Source of the DNA: Iamia sp035575815
GTDB lineage: Bacteria > Actinomycetota > Acidimicrobiia > Acidimicrobiales > Iamiaceae
Length of the DNA: 64,000 nt
Direction: 5' to 3'
Assembly (NCBI RefSeq): GCF_035575815.1
Contig: NZ_DATLXO010000147.1
Location: 1 to 64,000, forward strand
The translations under genes and the position numbers were made by a program. This document shows, piece after piece, positions 1 to 8,061 of the stretch. Numbering within the stretch: position 1 is the stretch's first letter; every line of letters begins with the position of its first letter. The notes beneath the pieces were generated by a model, which saw only the letters and a program-made list of their open reading frames with translations, was not told where the DNA came from and did no database searches.

Positions 1-132
1 CCGGTGAAGCGCATCCTCACCGGCACGCCGGTCGACGAGGCCGTCTCGGTCGAGGCCCTCACCGATCCGACGAGCGTGGCGCCCTTCGTCGCGCTTGCCG
101 CCGCCCGGCGATCGCGAGGGGCGGACCGCTGA
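1..132 (+). CDS. Acetoacetyl-CoA synthetase, C-terminal end (partial)
   Basis: Only the last 43 codons and the TGA are in the window, open in frame from base 1. The peptide contains VKRILTGTPVDEAV followed by a short Ala/Arg-rich tail. From memory this matches the extreme C-terminus of acetoacetate--CoA ligases, which lies just after the adenylation lysine. That enzyme activates acetoacetate with ATP and CoA in ketone-body or polyhydroxybutyrate metabolism. The rest lies upstream. It converges on the anti-sigma factor gene with a 19-base gap. The call rests on a short peptide. Confidence 0.6.
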   Translation, partial: PVKRILTGTPVDEAVSVEALTDPTSVAPFVALAAARRSRGADR

Positions 133-151
133 TCGGGGGCGTCGGAGGCTG

Positions 152-850
152 CTACAGGGTGCCTGAGGCAATGGTGGGCAGGGTCGGCTCGTCGGCTCCG
201 CCGGCGTCCTCGACGGTGACGCCGACCTCGTCGACGGGCACGTCGTCGACCTGCAGCCGCACCGACCCGTCGGAGTCGGGGGTGAAGAGGCCGGCCGGCA
301 CCATCTGGCCCTCCTTCTCGAACCACAGGGCGTAGGCCTTGCCGGTGGGCGGCGGGGCCATGTCATCGGCGACGACGACGGAGCGGCCGTGGTCCTCGGA
401 GACGACGAGGCGCATGGTGCCGCTATCGCCCTCGGCCAGTGCGATGGCCTGGGCGTCGGGCGACGAGACGATGGCGACGACCTGTTCGGCGCGATCGGCA
501 CGGTGGTCGGCCTGGAGCACGAGAGCGCCGAGGGCGACCACCACGGCGATCACGGCGGCGGCGGCGAGGGCCAGGGGCCAGGTGCGGCGCAGGTCGCGCG
601 GCAGGGCGACGGCGCCGCCGGGGGCGACCTGCCGGGTGCGGGCCGCCTGGGTCAGCACCTGGCTGCGGAGCGAGGCGGGAGGCACGATGGCGGCGGCCCG
701 GCCCAGGTGGGCGGCGGCGGCCAGCAGCTCGGCCGCCTCAGCCCGACAGTCCGGGCAGCGCTCGGCGTGGACCTCGAAGAGGTCGCGCTCATCGGGGGGA
801 AGGGCGTCGAGGACGTAGGGCCCGACGAGGGTGTGGGGATCAGGGGTCAT
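152..850 (-). CDS. Anti-sigma factor, RskA type with zinc-binding N-terminus
   Basis: The protein has 232 residues. The N-terminus carries the zinc anti-sigma motif His28-x3-Cys32-x2-Cys35. A single transmembrane helix follows at about 92-114 (LALAAAAVIAVVVALGALVL), and the extracytoplasmic part resembles the RskA C-terminal domain. It should sequester the ECF sigma factor encoded just upstream until it is released by intramembrane proteolysis. Its ATG overlaps the sigma stop codon (ATGA, 847-850), so the two are probably translationally coupled. The inducing signal cannot be read from sequence. Confidence 0.9.
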   Translation of the reverse strand: MTPDPHTLVGPYVLDALPPDERDLFEVHAERCPDCRAEAAELLAAAAHLGRAAAIVPPASLRSQVLTQAARTRQVAPGGAVALPRDLRRTWPLALAAAAVIAVVVALGALVLQADHRADRAEQVVAIVSSPDAQAIALAEGDSGTMRLVVSEDHGRSVVVADDMAPPPTGKAYALWFEKEGQMVPAGLFTPDSDGSVRLQVDDVPVDEVGVTVEDAGGADEPTLPTIASGTL

Positions 851-1491
851 GATGTCACCTCCAGCGTGTCTCGGAGTCGGATCATCCCGTCACGGATGCG
901 GGTCTTGACAGTGCCCAAGGGCAGCTCGAGGATCTCGGCCACCTGGGCGTAGGTGTAGCCGCCGTAGTAGGCGAGCTCGATGGTCTGGCGTTGCAGGTCG
1001 GTCAGCTGATCGAGGGCGGCGGCCACCTCGGCCCGCTCCGCGTCCTCGGCGACGACGCCGGCGACAGGATCGGGGTCACCGGCACCGGTGCGCTCGGCGT
1101 CGCGGACCCGGCGGTTGCGCTCGGCCTGCTCGCTGCGCACCCGGTCGACCGACCGGCGGTGGGCGATGGTGGCGATCCACGTGCGACACGAGCCCTTCGA
1201 CGGGTCATAGGTCGGCGCCAGGCGCCACACCTCGAGGAGCACCTCCTGAGCGACCTCGTCGGCCTGGTGCGGATCGCGCACGACTCGGCGGGCGATGCCG
1301 GCGACGGTGGGGGTGACCAGGTCGTAGAGAGCGGCGAAGGCGTCGCTGTCACCGCGGGCGACCGAGGCGAGCAGGGCATTCGCGTTCCCGGGTGCTCCCG
1401 AGGGGACGGGCTGGAGGTGGCGGCGGGGGCGACCCATCAGACGACGCAACCCGTCACGGGAGCGCGGTGCGGCAGTGGGCTGAGGTGCCAT
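847..1491 (-). CDS. ECF RNA polymerase sigma factor, SigK-like
   Basis: The protein has 214 residues from ATG 1491; an inner ATG at 1437 is an alternative start. Region 2 is seen as DEVAQEVLLEVWRLAPTYD with a core-binding helix, followed by RTWIATIAHRRSVDRVR for -10 recognition. Region 4 is the HTH LTDLQRQTIELAYYGGYTY and QVAEILELPLGTVKTRIRDG. Pairing with an RskA-type anti-sigma factor is the usual arrangement for SigK/SigL-like factors. The GAGGAGGG tract about 30 bases upstream is too distant to decide the start. It is divergent from the GntR gene. Confidence 0.9.
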   Translation of the reverse strand: MAPQPTAAPRSRDGLRRLMGRPRRHLQPVPSGAPGNANALLASVARGDSDAFAALYDLVTPTVAGIARRVVRDPHQADEVAQEVLLEVWRLAPTYDPSKGSCRTWIATIAHRRSVDRVRSEQAERNRRVRDAERTGAGDPDPVAGVVAEDAERAEVAAALDQLTDLQRQTIELAYYGGYTYAQVAEILELPLGTVKTRIRDGMIRLRDTLEVTS

Positions 1492-1659
1492 GCCGTGATC
1501 TGTAGCATGTCGTGGGCCACGAGCCCTCCTCGTCGGGTGTCGTTGCCGGGGGGCGAGAGACGACCCGCTCGCGCACGGTGGCAGCACCGTGGGTTCGATC
1601 CCTCCCGCCGGCAGGATTGGTCGGGATCGCGATCGTTGTCGGACCGGTGCGGCGCCAGG

Positions 1660-1665
1660 TACGGT
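1660..1665 (+). promoter_or_regulatory. Leaderless-type -10 box (TACGGT) for the GntR gene
   Basis: TANNNT hexamer ending 9 bases before the ATG at 1675. There is no Shine-Dalgarno sequence, so a leaderless mRNA is likely. Just upstream lies the palindrome GATCGCGATC, a possible operator. Confidence 0.55.
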
Positions 1666-1674
1666 CGACCACCG

Positions 1675-2445
1675 ATGCCGCCTCGCGCCGACCGCCCGGC
1701 CCGGCGGATCCGCTACCGCGACATCTCCGAGGATCTGCGGGCGCGCATCGACGGCGGCGAGTTCGGCGACCGACGGCTCCTGCCCAGCGAGTCCGAGCTC
1801 TCCGCCCGCTACGAGGCGAGCCGGGTCACGGTGCGCAAGGCCCTCGACGAGCTCCGCGGCGAGGGCCTCGTCGATTCCCGACAGGGCTTCGGCTGGTTCG
1901 TGGCCGGGGTCCCGTTCCGCCAGCACCTGGCCCGGCTCGGCACCATCGAGGCTCAGCTCGAGGCCGACGGCCGCCGGTCCGAGCGCCGCATCGTCGACTT
2001 CGGCTTCGTGGCCGCACCGCCCCGGGCCCGCGCTGTGCTCGGGGTCGACAAGGTGCTGCGCGTGGCCCGGGTCAACCTGGCCGATGGCGAGCCCTTCGCC
2101 CGGGTGACGGTGTGGTGCCCCGAGGAGCTGGGGCTCGAGCTGTCGCGGGCGCAGGTCGCCGAGCACTCGTTCCACGAGCTGCTCCCCGTCCGCTTCGGGG
2201 GGGCGGTCCAGACCATCGAGGCCCACGCCGCCTCGGCCACCGACGCCGCCCTGCTCGAGATCCCCGAGTCCTCGCCGGTGCTGGTCTGCGAGCGGGTCAC
2301 CGACGACGCGGCCGGTCGTCCCGTCCTCGTCGCTGAGTACGTCTTCCCCGGCCACCGCAGCGCCTTCACCGTGGACCTGCCCCAGCCCGAGGCGTCGATC
2401 GGGCCCAGCGGCCTGCGTCTGGTCGACGGCGCCCCGCCCCGCTGA
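1675..2445 (+). CDS. GntR/HutC-family transcriptional regulator
   Basis: The protein has 256 residues. The N-terminal winged HTH spans about 10-75 (YRDISEDLRARIDGGEF, LLPSESELSARYEASRVTVR, LVDSRQGFGWFVAG). The C-terminal UTRA effector-binding domain spans about 95-245 and ends in the typical AEYVFPGHRSAFTVD segment. HutC-type regulators repress sugar or amino-acid catabolic genes until a small molecule binds UTRA. No catabolic partner is adjacent: it is divergent from the sigma gene and convergent with a nitroreductase, so its regulon is unknown. Confidence 0.9.
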   Translation: MPPRADRPARRIRYRDISEDLRARIDGGEFGDRRLLPSESELSARYEASRVTVRKALDELRGEGLVDSRQGFGWFVAGVPFRQHLARLGTIEAQLEADGRRSERRIVDFGFVAAPPRARAVLGVDKVLRVARVNLADGEPFARVTVWCPEELGLELSRAQVAEHSFHELLPVRFGGAVQTIEAHAASATDAALLEIPESSPVLVCERVTDDAAGRPVLVAEYVFPGHRSAFTVDLPQPEASIGPSGLRLVDGAPPR

Positions 2446-2493
2446 TCGCCTCGCGCGCGGGGTGGGCGAGCTCGGCCCCCGGACCGGCGGCGG

Positions 2494-3141
2494 CTACCAG
2501 GTGTCCCAGTGGACGAGGCGCGAGGAGTCGATCCGCGACGCCGCCTTGAAGTCGGTGCCCAGGGTGTAGGCCACCGGGAACAACCCGGCCTGGGTGACCT
2601 TGTCGTGGGGGAGGCCGAGGATCTCGGCCGCCTCGGCCTCGGACGGCAGGTGCAGGGTCGTCCACGACGAGCCCAGGCCCCGGCTGCGCAGCGCGAGCAT
2701 GAAGCTCCAGGCGGCCGGGAGGATGGAGCCCCAGAAGCTGGCCTGGGCGAAGGTGTCGGCGCCGTCAACCCGACCCCACTGGCAGGGGATCACGTGCACC
2801 GGAACCTCGTGGAGGTGGTCGCGGAGGTAGCGGGCCGACGCGGACACCCGGGGGGCGGCGTCGGCTCGGGGGTCGCCGCTCGGGTAGGGGGCGGCCTCCT
2901 CCGAGAGGGCGATGTAGGGATCGAAGTGCCGGGCGTAGAGCTCGGCGAGGGCGCGACGCTTCTCGGCGGCGGTGACCACGACCCAGTGCCAGGACTGGGA
3001 GTTCGAGCCTGACGGGGCCTGAAGAGCCACCTCGATGCAGTCCTGCACCACGTCGCGGGGCACGGGACGGCCCAGGTCGAGGCGCTTGCGTACGCTCCGG
3101 GTGGTCGAGAGGAGCTCATCGGGGGAGAGGTCGAGGGCCAT
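2494..3141 (-). CDS. Nitroreductase-family FMN oxidoreductase
   Basis: The protein has 215 residues. The nitroreductase fold is visible: RSVRKRLDLGRPVPRDVVQD at the start (FMN phosphate-binding Arg pair), then ALQAPSGSNSQSWHWVVV with the conserved flavin-contact Ser/Asn-x-Gln-x-Trp, and a C-terminal GLGSSWTTLHL segment. These enzymes reduce nitro groups, quinones or other acceptors with NAD(P)H through FMN. Nothing nearby fixes the substrate. It is a single gene, convergent with GntR. Confidence 0.88.
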   Translation of the reverse strand: MALDLSPDELLSTTRSVRKRLDLGRPVPRDVVQDCIEVALQAPSGSNSQSWHWVVVTAAEKRRALAELYARHFDPYIALSEEAAPYPSGDPRADAAPRVSASARYLRDHLHEVPVHVIPCQWGRVDGADTFAQASFWGSILPAAWSFMLALRSRGLGSSWTTLHLPSEAEAAEILGLPHDKVTQAGLFPVAYTLGTDFKAASRIDSSRLVHWDTW

Positions 3142-3149
3142 GGACGCGG

Positions 3150-3155
3150 AACCTA
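3150..3155 (-). promoter_or_regulatory. Leaderless-type -10 box (TAGGTT) for the nitroreductase gene
   Basis: On the minus strand TAGGTT ends 8 bases before the ATG at 3141. No Shine-Dalgarno sequence lies between them. Confidence 0.5.
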
Positions 3156-3220
3156 CTCAGGTCACCCCACCCCCACCGCGCGGGGGCGGGGCCGGCGGCG
3201 GTGCGTGCCAGACTCGGCCC

Positions 3221-4021
3221 GTGCCCGACCCCGCTCCGACCCGACGGACCCTGCCCCGGGCCCGCCGGCGCACCGGTCTCGTCTCTGTCGGCGTGATGGT
3301 CGCTCTCGGGCTCGCGGCCTGCGGCGTCGAGGTGCCTGACGAGGTCGCGTCCCGGGCCACCTCCACCACCACGACGACCGAGGGCGGAACGCCCACCACC
3401 GAGGCCCCGACGAGTGACGACGAGCTCGAGCAGGCCCTTCTCGACAACGGCTACACCCTCGATGAAGCGCGGTGCGGAGCCGAGAACCTGCGGGCCGAGG
3501 TCGATGACGACGAGATCGACGAGATCATCGAGGCCGACACCATCGAGGACATCGATCCCGCCACGGCGGCGGACTTCGCCTCGGCGCTGCAGGACTGCGT
3601 CGAGGACGGGGCGACCGACGGCGATGACGACTCTGAGCGCCCCGACGATGACGGAGACGTCGAGGGCGACGAGGGCGACGAGGACGACGAGGACGACGAC
3701 GGCCCCCGCGACCCCGATCGTCCGCGCGACCCTGATCGCCCCCGCGACCCCGACCGTCCCCGTGATCCGGACCGTCCCGACGGCGGGGCGGACATGCCCG
3801 ACTTCGGCGACGACAGCGAGGGCGACGTCAGTCGATCCCGGTTCCTCTCGGCGCTGATCGTGTCGGGCGTGTCCGACACCGAGGCCCGGTGCATCGTCGA
3901 CGCCGTCTACTCCGAGCTCGAGCAAGACGACATCAACGACCTCTTCCACGCCGCCTCCACCGAGGACATCCCGCCCGACGTGGTCACCGTGTTCGAGGGC
4001 ATCATCGACGAGTGCCGCTGA
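3221..4021 (+). CDS. Putative lipoprotein with duplicated two-Cys acidic domain
   Basis: The protein has 266 residues from GTG 3221. This start gives an Arg-rich n-region, the hydrophobic run VSVGVMVALGLAAC and a lipobox Cys. A Thr-rich linker follows. Two homologous helical, acidic domains lie at about 66-127 and 203-266. Each has an EARC motif and a second Cys exactly 41 residues later (Cys85/Cys126 and Cys224/Cys265), suggesting a disulfide per domain. Between them is a very acidic stretch and four RDPDRP repeats. No function is recognised; a surface-anchored calcium or cell-wall binding role is only a guess. Confidence 0.75.
   Translation: MPDPAPTRRTLPRARRRTGLVSVGVMVALGLAACGVEVPDEVASRATSTTTTTEGGTPTTEAPTSDDELEQALLDNGYTLDEARCGAENLRAEVDDDEIDEIIEADTIEDIDPATAADFASALQDCVEDGATDGDDDSERPDDDGDVEGDEGDEDDEDDDGPRDPDRPRDPDRPRDPDRPRDPDRPDGGADMPDFGDDSEGDVSRSRFLSALIVSGVSDTEARCIVDAVYSELEQDDINDLFHAASTEDIPPDVVTVFEGIIDECR
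3707..3778 (+). repeat. Four in-frame 18-bp repeats coding for RDPDRP
   Basis: Four tandem copies encode RDPDRP with synonymous drift between copies. They form a spacer between the two Cys domains of the lipoprotein. Confidence 0.9.
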
Positions 4022-4039
4022 CCGACGCCCTCACGGGAC

Positions 4040-4082
4040 CTTTGAGCGGTTGAGTGCAGATGCGGCGCACAACCGCTCAAAG
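4040..4082. terminator. Bidirectional terminator hairpin
   Basis: Perfect 13-bp inverted repeat: CTTTGAGCGGTTG (4040-4052) and CAACCGCTCAAAG (4070-4082) with a 17-base loop. It lies between the converging lipoprotein and acyltransferase genes. Each side has a short A or T run, so it can serve both strands. Confidence 0.75.
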
Positions 4083-4096
4083 CTGGCGGGGACCCG

Positions 4097-5092
4097 TCAG
4101 TCGCGGAGCGGCCAGGGCTCGCGACGGGTGCGGCGGTGTGACCGGCGGTCGCCGAGGGCCCAGGCCCGGCGCCAGGCGCCGGCGTCGGGACCTGACAGCG
4201 GCGGGCTCAGGCCGGCGTGGGCCCGACGGCGGGCCGTCCACCAGTCGCCGGCCACCTCGTCGGCCAGGGCGGTGACGGCGGCCTCGATGCGCACCGAGAG
4301 GTCGCGCATGTCCTCGTCTGGGCCGGGCTGCAGCGGGGTGCCGAAGGTGACTCGCGTCCGGCCTGGCACCAGCTTCGAGGTGCCCTTGGGCAAGATGCGC
4401 CCCGTGCCCTCGAGGTGCACGGGCACGACGGGCACGCCGGTGCGCACGGCGAGGAAGGCGGCGCCGGCCCGGAAGGCCTGGCCCCAGCGGTCGGGGCTGC
4501 GGCCCCCCTCCGGGAAGATCACCATGCTCCAGCCGTCGTCGATCAGCTCGGCCGCGAGGGCCGCGGACCGACGCGTCACCTTGGTCCGCTCGATGGGGAT
4601 GGCGTTCAACGCCAGCGCTGCGAGGGTGGCCTTCACCCGGCTGTCGAAGAAGTAGTCGGCGGCCGCCCCGGCGAAGGCCCGGTGGCGCCACGGCTCGGGC
4701 AGTGAGGTGAGCAGCAGCCCGGCGTCGATGTGGCTCAGGTGGTTGGCGGCGAAGATGGCCGGGCCGTTCAGGCCGACGAGGCGGTCGTAGCCGCGCCGGT
4801 CGGGGTCCGCGATGGCCCACACCAGAGGCCGCACCGCGCCCTCGAGCAGCGCCAGGCGACCGAGCCGGGCCGCCGGGCTGCGGGCCCACTCGGTGTCGTA
4901 GGCCCCGCCCAGCCGGGTCTCCTTCGGGGTCGGTTCGACCCCGCCGGGCACGGTGGGGGCCCGCAGCGGGAACTGCATCGCGCCGCTCACGCGCCGCGCG
5001 GTGGGAAGCCGTCGCTGCAGCCGCACTGCGGTGCGCAGCGCGACCTCGGCTCGCGTGGGCCCCGCCCGCTCGCCGTTCACGTGACTCTCCAT
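4097..5092 (-). CDS. 1-acyl-sn-glycerol-3-phosphate acyltransferase (PlsC family)
   Basis: The protein has 331 residues. The catalytic HX4D motif is NHLSHID (His118, Asp123), and the substrate-binding motif is FPEGGRSPD, followed by PVVPVHLEGTGRILP. It should transfer an acyl group to lysophosphatidate or a related acceptor at the membrane. The N-terminal 60 residues, before the fold begins, are basic and not conserved, so a later start is possible. It converges with the lipoprotein across a terminator and is followed upstream by the LarA-like gene on the same strand. Confidence 0.88.
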   Translation of the reverse strand: MESHVNGERAGPTRAEVALRTAVRLQRRLPTARRVSGAMQFPLRAPTVPGGVEPTPKETRLGGAYDTEWARSPAARLGRLALLEGAVRPLVWAIADPDRRGYDRLVGLNGPAIFAANHLSHIDAGLLLTSLPEPWRHRAFAGAAADYFFDSRVKATLAALALNAIPIERTKVTRRSAALAAELIDDGWSMVIFPEGGRSPDRWGQAFRAGAAFLAVRTGVPVVPVHLEGTGRILPKGTSKLVPGRTRVTFGTPLQPGPDEDMRDLSVRIEAAVTALADEVAGDWWTARRRAHAGLSPPLSGPDAGAWRRAWALGDRRSHRRTRREPWPLRD

Positions 5093-5171
5093 GCGAACTG
5101 GGCTGAGCTCTGGTCGTCAGGGCGGCCAGGATCCGCCCCAGTGCGAGAGGTGGGGCCTGTCATCGTCCGGC

Positions 5172-6764
5172 TCACGTGACGTCAGCCATGACGATCGGTG
5201 GGTTGTGGAGGTGGGTGACCGTCGGTTGGGGCCCGACGGTGTCGGTGGCCATCTCGAGGGCGTCCTGCATGGTCGAGGCGGGACGGAAGCCGAGGCGGCG
5301 GACGGCCGGGACGTTGCCGCCGACGATGATGACCGAGCCGAGGTGCGCGAGGGCGTGGGCGCCCCAGTACCACATGTAGAACGGGTGGACGCCGTGGTAG
5401 GCGTGGCTGGTGCGGTAGAGGTGCCGGTACCACTCGTCCTCCGCGTAGCGCTTCTCGTACGTCTCGGCGATGAGCTTCGGGTCGGTGGTGTCGGCCAGCA
5501 CCTCCTCGAAGAAGTCGATGTAGCTCGGGTGGTGCACCGGGTGGAACTCCCAGGGCGTGGGGTGGCTCATGATGAGCACGCCGCCCTCGCGCACCAGGGG
5601 CCGCCCCCGGTACATGTTGAAGAAGTACCCGAGGCCCAGGCACATGACCAGGATCGGGTTCATGATCGAGTTCACGTTGTAGGGGCAGATGTAGGGCAGG
5701 CCCAGGGTGAGGATGTCGGTCTGGCCCTCGACCGGCACCAGGTGCTGGGCGAAGCAGTGCTCGAGGGTGCGCTCGTGCACCGGCTCGATCGCCCCTGCGG
5801 TCACCGAGGTGACGCCGTAGGGCGCCTCGTGGCTCTGGAAGATCCGGCGGCGGCTGTTGGCGCTCATGCGCTTGAGCCCGGCCGACATGGCCATGTACGT
5901 GGCCCGGTCGCGGCCACTCCACTCCCACTCGCGCTTCTGGAGCACCGAGAGGGGCCCGGTCTCGCCGAAGACGTTGGTGTTGAGGGTCGACTCGATCTGG
6001 AAGACCTTCACCCCGGCGTCACGGATGACCTTGCCCATGCGCCAGTTGGAGTGGTGGAGCTCGGAGCTGTGGCGGTCCATGAACGACCGGGAGTGCTCCA
6101 TGGTCGCCGGGTTGTGGTGGTGGCGGATGCTGCGGTAGCTCGCCAGCCCGGTGGCGGTGCTCTTGTGGCCGCCGTCCATGGAGACGATGTTGATGTTGAC
6201 GTAGACGAGCAGGTCGGATTCGGCGGCGGCCTTGTTGATCTCGATCTCCTCGCCCTGGGGCGTGGTGCCGAGGAAGGCGAGGTCGTCGGGGTCCTCGGCG
6301 TCGTGGTTGTAGAGGCGGCCGTCGGGAGCGAAGGCGTCATAGACCCGGTCGCCGACGGCGTGGCGCAGCTCGTCCTCGGTCATCCGCCGGTGCAGGGCGA
6401 GAGCGGCGATGATGCGCACGTCATCGACCCCGGCGGCGGCGGCCAGGTCGAGCACGGCCTCGATGACCCGCTGGCGGATGTCGGGCCGCTTCATCTTGGG
6501 CAGCGGCAGCGACACGTCGTCGAAGGCGATCACGAGCCGCATGCCGGGAAACAGCAGCGACGGCAGCGGGTCGCTGTCGAGGGGGTGGAGCAGGGTGTCA
6601 CCGATGGCGCCCTCGACGTCGCGGATCGCGTCCAGCGGTTCACCCGGGTACACCACGCGGCTGCGCCCCGCCGGCAGCTTCTCGAGCCGGAACGACTCGC
6701 CGTGGTGGAACAGGATCGGAGGGGTCGACGAATCGACGTCGAGCACGAGTCCGGGGCGGGGCAT
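5172..6764 (-). CDS. LarA-like (DUF2088) nickel-pincer enzyme family protein
   Basis: The protein has 530 residues from ATG 6764, preceded by GGAGAC. The N-terminal lactate-racemase-like domain shows FDDVSLPLPKM (the place of the LarA DxTRP motif), the ALALHRRMTEDEL helix and the YNHDAEDPDDL His-Asp motif. The C-terminal half is also LarA-like, with VNINIVSMDGGHKSTATG. LarA enzymes use a nickel pincer cofactor to racemise or epimerise 2-hydroxy acids. No larB/larC/larE cofactor genes lie in this window. The substrate is unknown, and length beyond 430 residues is typical of the broader DUF2088 group. Confidence 0.7.
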   Translation of the reverse strand: MPRPGLVLDVDSSTPPILFHHGESFRLEKLPAGRSRVVYPGEPLDAIRDVEGAIGDTLLHPLDSDPLPSLLFPGMRLVIAFDDVSLPLPKMKRPDIRQRVIEAVLDLAAAAGVDDVRIIAALALHRRMTEDELRHAVGDRVYDAFAPDGRLYNHDAEDPDDLAFLGTTPQGEEIEINKAAAESDLLVYVNINIVSMDGGHKSTATGLASYRSIRHHHNPATMEHSRSFMDRHSSELHHSNWRMGKVIRDAGVKVFQIESTLNTNVFGETGPLSVLQKREWEWSGRDRATYMAMSAGLKRMSANSRRRIFQSHEAPYGVTSVTAGAIEPVHERTLEHCFAQHLVPVEGQTDILTLGLPYICPYNVNSIMNPILVMCLGLGYFFNMYRGRPLVREGGVLIMSHPTPWEFHPVHHPSYIDFFEEVLADTTDPKLIAETYEKRYAEDEWYRHLYRTSHAYHGVHPFYMWYWGAHALAHLGSVIIVGGNVPAVRRLGFRPASTMQDALEMATDTVGPQPTVTHLHNPPIVMADVT

Positions 6765-6793
6765 CAGCAGGTCTCCATCGAGGCCGGAACCCC

Positions 6794-6842
6794 GAAACTG
6801 CCACCCTGGTGGGCCCACGGGGCACAGGAGGGTGGCGGTTTC
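6794..6842 (-). terminator. Hairpin between dehydrogenase and LarA-like genes
   Basis: GAAACTGCCACCCT (6794-6807) pairs with AGGGTGGCGGTTTC (6829-6842) with one G-T pair. It lies between two same-strand genes, so it could terminate or attenuate read-through into the LarA-like gene. Confidence 0.6.
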
Positions 6843-6864
6843 AGGGAAGATGGGAGGATCGGGG

Positions 6865-8061
6865 TCATCGGCGCTTCTCCGCCCGCAGGTCGAAGGCGAT
6901 CTTCACCGCGCCGCGCGAGCCGGCGGCGGCGGCGTGGGCGATCGCTTCCCGGTGGCGGTCGAGGGTGTAGGTGGCGCTCAGAAGCCGGCCGAGGTCGGCC
7001 GCGGCCACCACGTCGAAGGCGGTGGCGAAGTCGTCCCGGTCGTACGCGTAGCAGCCCCGCAGCGAGGTCTCCCGGTGCCAGAGCGGGGTGAGGTCGAGGG
7101 TGGTGGTGCCGGGCATGCCGACGACCAGCACGTCGCCGCCGGGGGCCACGACCTTGAGGGCCTGGGTGAGTGAGTCGGCCGAGCCCACGCAGTCGACCAC
7201 GGTGGGCACCCCGCCGGTGAGCTGGCCGTGGGCGGCCGCGGCGGTGGCGTCGTCGGGCGCCATCACCAGCGAGGCGGTGGCCGAGCGCACCGCCCGGGGC
7301 AGCTCGGAGGGGGTCACCACCCGGGTGGCCCCCAGAGCGCGCGCCAGGCGTCGCTGCTCAGGGTGCTTGGCCGTGGCGATGACGGAGCGCTCGGTGCCGC
7401 CGTCGAGGTGACGCAGGGCGGCGAGGGTAGTGAGGCCGAGGGTGCCGGCCCCGATGAGGGCGACGGGGCCGTGGCCGCCGGCGGCGCCGGCCCGGATGGA
7501 CCGGGCGGCGTGGACGGCGCAGGCGGTGGGCTCGACGAGCACCGCGGCCTCGTCGGCCATGGCCTCGGGCACGGCGACGAGCTGGTCGGGGTGGGCCAGC
7601 ATGCCCGTCGACCAGCCCCCGCCGGTCTCCCGGCAGAAGCCGCTCTGCAGGGCCGGATCGAGGTGGCCGAAGGCGATGCGCTCGCAGTGGTGGGTGCGGC
7701 CCGCCGCACACGACGGGCACGGAGGGTCGATGCCGCGCACCGCACAGTGCAGCACTGGGATGAGCACCGCCCGGGTGTCGTCGTCGAGGTCGCCCACGAC
7801 CTCGTGGCCCGGCGTGAAGGGGAACGAGACGATGGGCTCGAAGTACCGGCTGGAGCGGCCGTCGATGGCGGCGAGGTCACTGCCGCAGATGCCGGCCAGG
7901 CGCGGCCGCAGGCGCACCCACGCCTCGGTGGGCGGGTCGAGCTCGTCGCCCTCGGAGAGCTTCAGGGGGCCGACCACGGCGCCGCTGCCGGGCACGGCGC
8001 GCCCCGCCACCGCCGCCGCCGCGAACCGCGCCGGCTTCCGGGAGAAGACCAGCGCCCTCAT
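6865..8061 (-). CDS. Zinc-dependent alcohol/threonine-type dehydrogenase (MDR family)
   Basis: The protein has 398 residues. The catalytic zinc site is seen as GICGSDLAAI and PGHEVVGDL. A structural-zinc-like Cys cluster follows (CAVRGIDPPCPSCAAGRTHH then Cys), and the Rossmann motif is GAGTLGLTTLAAL. Glu-Pro-Thr near LVEPTACAVHAA matches the second-shell Glu of the family. It oxidises an alcohol with NAD(P). Its ATG overlaps the TGA of the upstream SDR-HAD gene (8058-8061), so both are made from one transcript, and this suggests a shared fatty alcohol or polyol substrate. Confidence 0.88.
   Translation of the reverse strand: MRALVFSRKPARFAAAAVAGRAVPGSGAVVGPLKLSEGDELDPPTEAWVRLRPRLAGICGSDLAAIDGRSSRYFEPIVSFPFTPGHEVVGDLDDDTRAVLIPVLHCAVRGIDPPCPSCAAGRTHHCERIAFGHLDPALQSGFCRETGGGWSTGMLAHPDQLVAVPEAMADEAAVLVEPTACAVHAARSIRAGAAGGHGPVALIGAGTLGLTTLAALRHLDGGTERSVIATAKHPEQRRLARALGATRVVTPSELPRAVRSATASLVMAPDDATAAAAHGQLTGGVPTVVDCVGSADSLTQALKVVAPGGDVLVVGMPGTTTLDLTPLWHRETSLRGCYAYDRDDFATAFDVVAAADLGRLLSATYTLDRHREAIAHAAAAGSRGAVKIAFDLRAEKRR

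Noticed and set aside
1546..1614. tRNA-like T-arm GGGTTCGATCCCTC and complementary TGCCGG/CCGGCA ends near the GntR promoter
   Set aside because: The T-stem does not pair properly, no anticodon arm with a U before the anticodon exists, and spacing does not give a cloverleaf on either strand.
3707..3778. Tandem 18-bp repeats considered as a CRISPR array
   Set aside because: There are no spacers, the units are contiguous and in frame, and they code RDPDRP within a lipoprotein.
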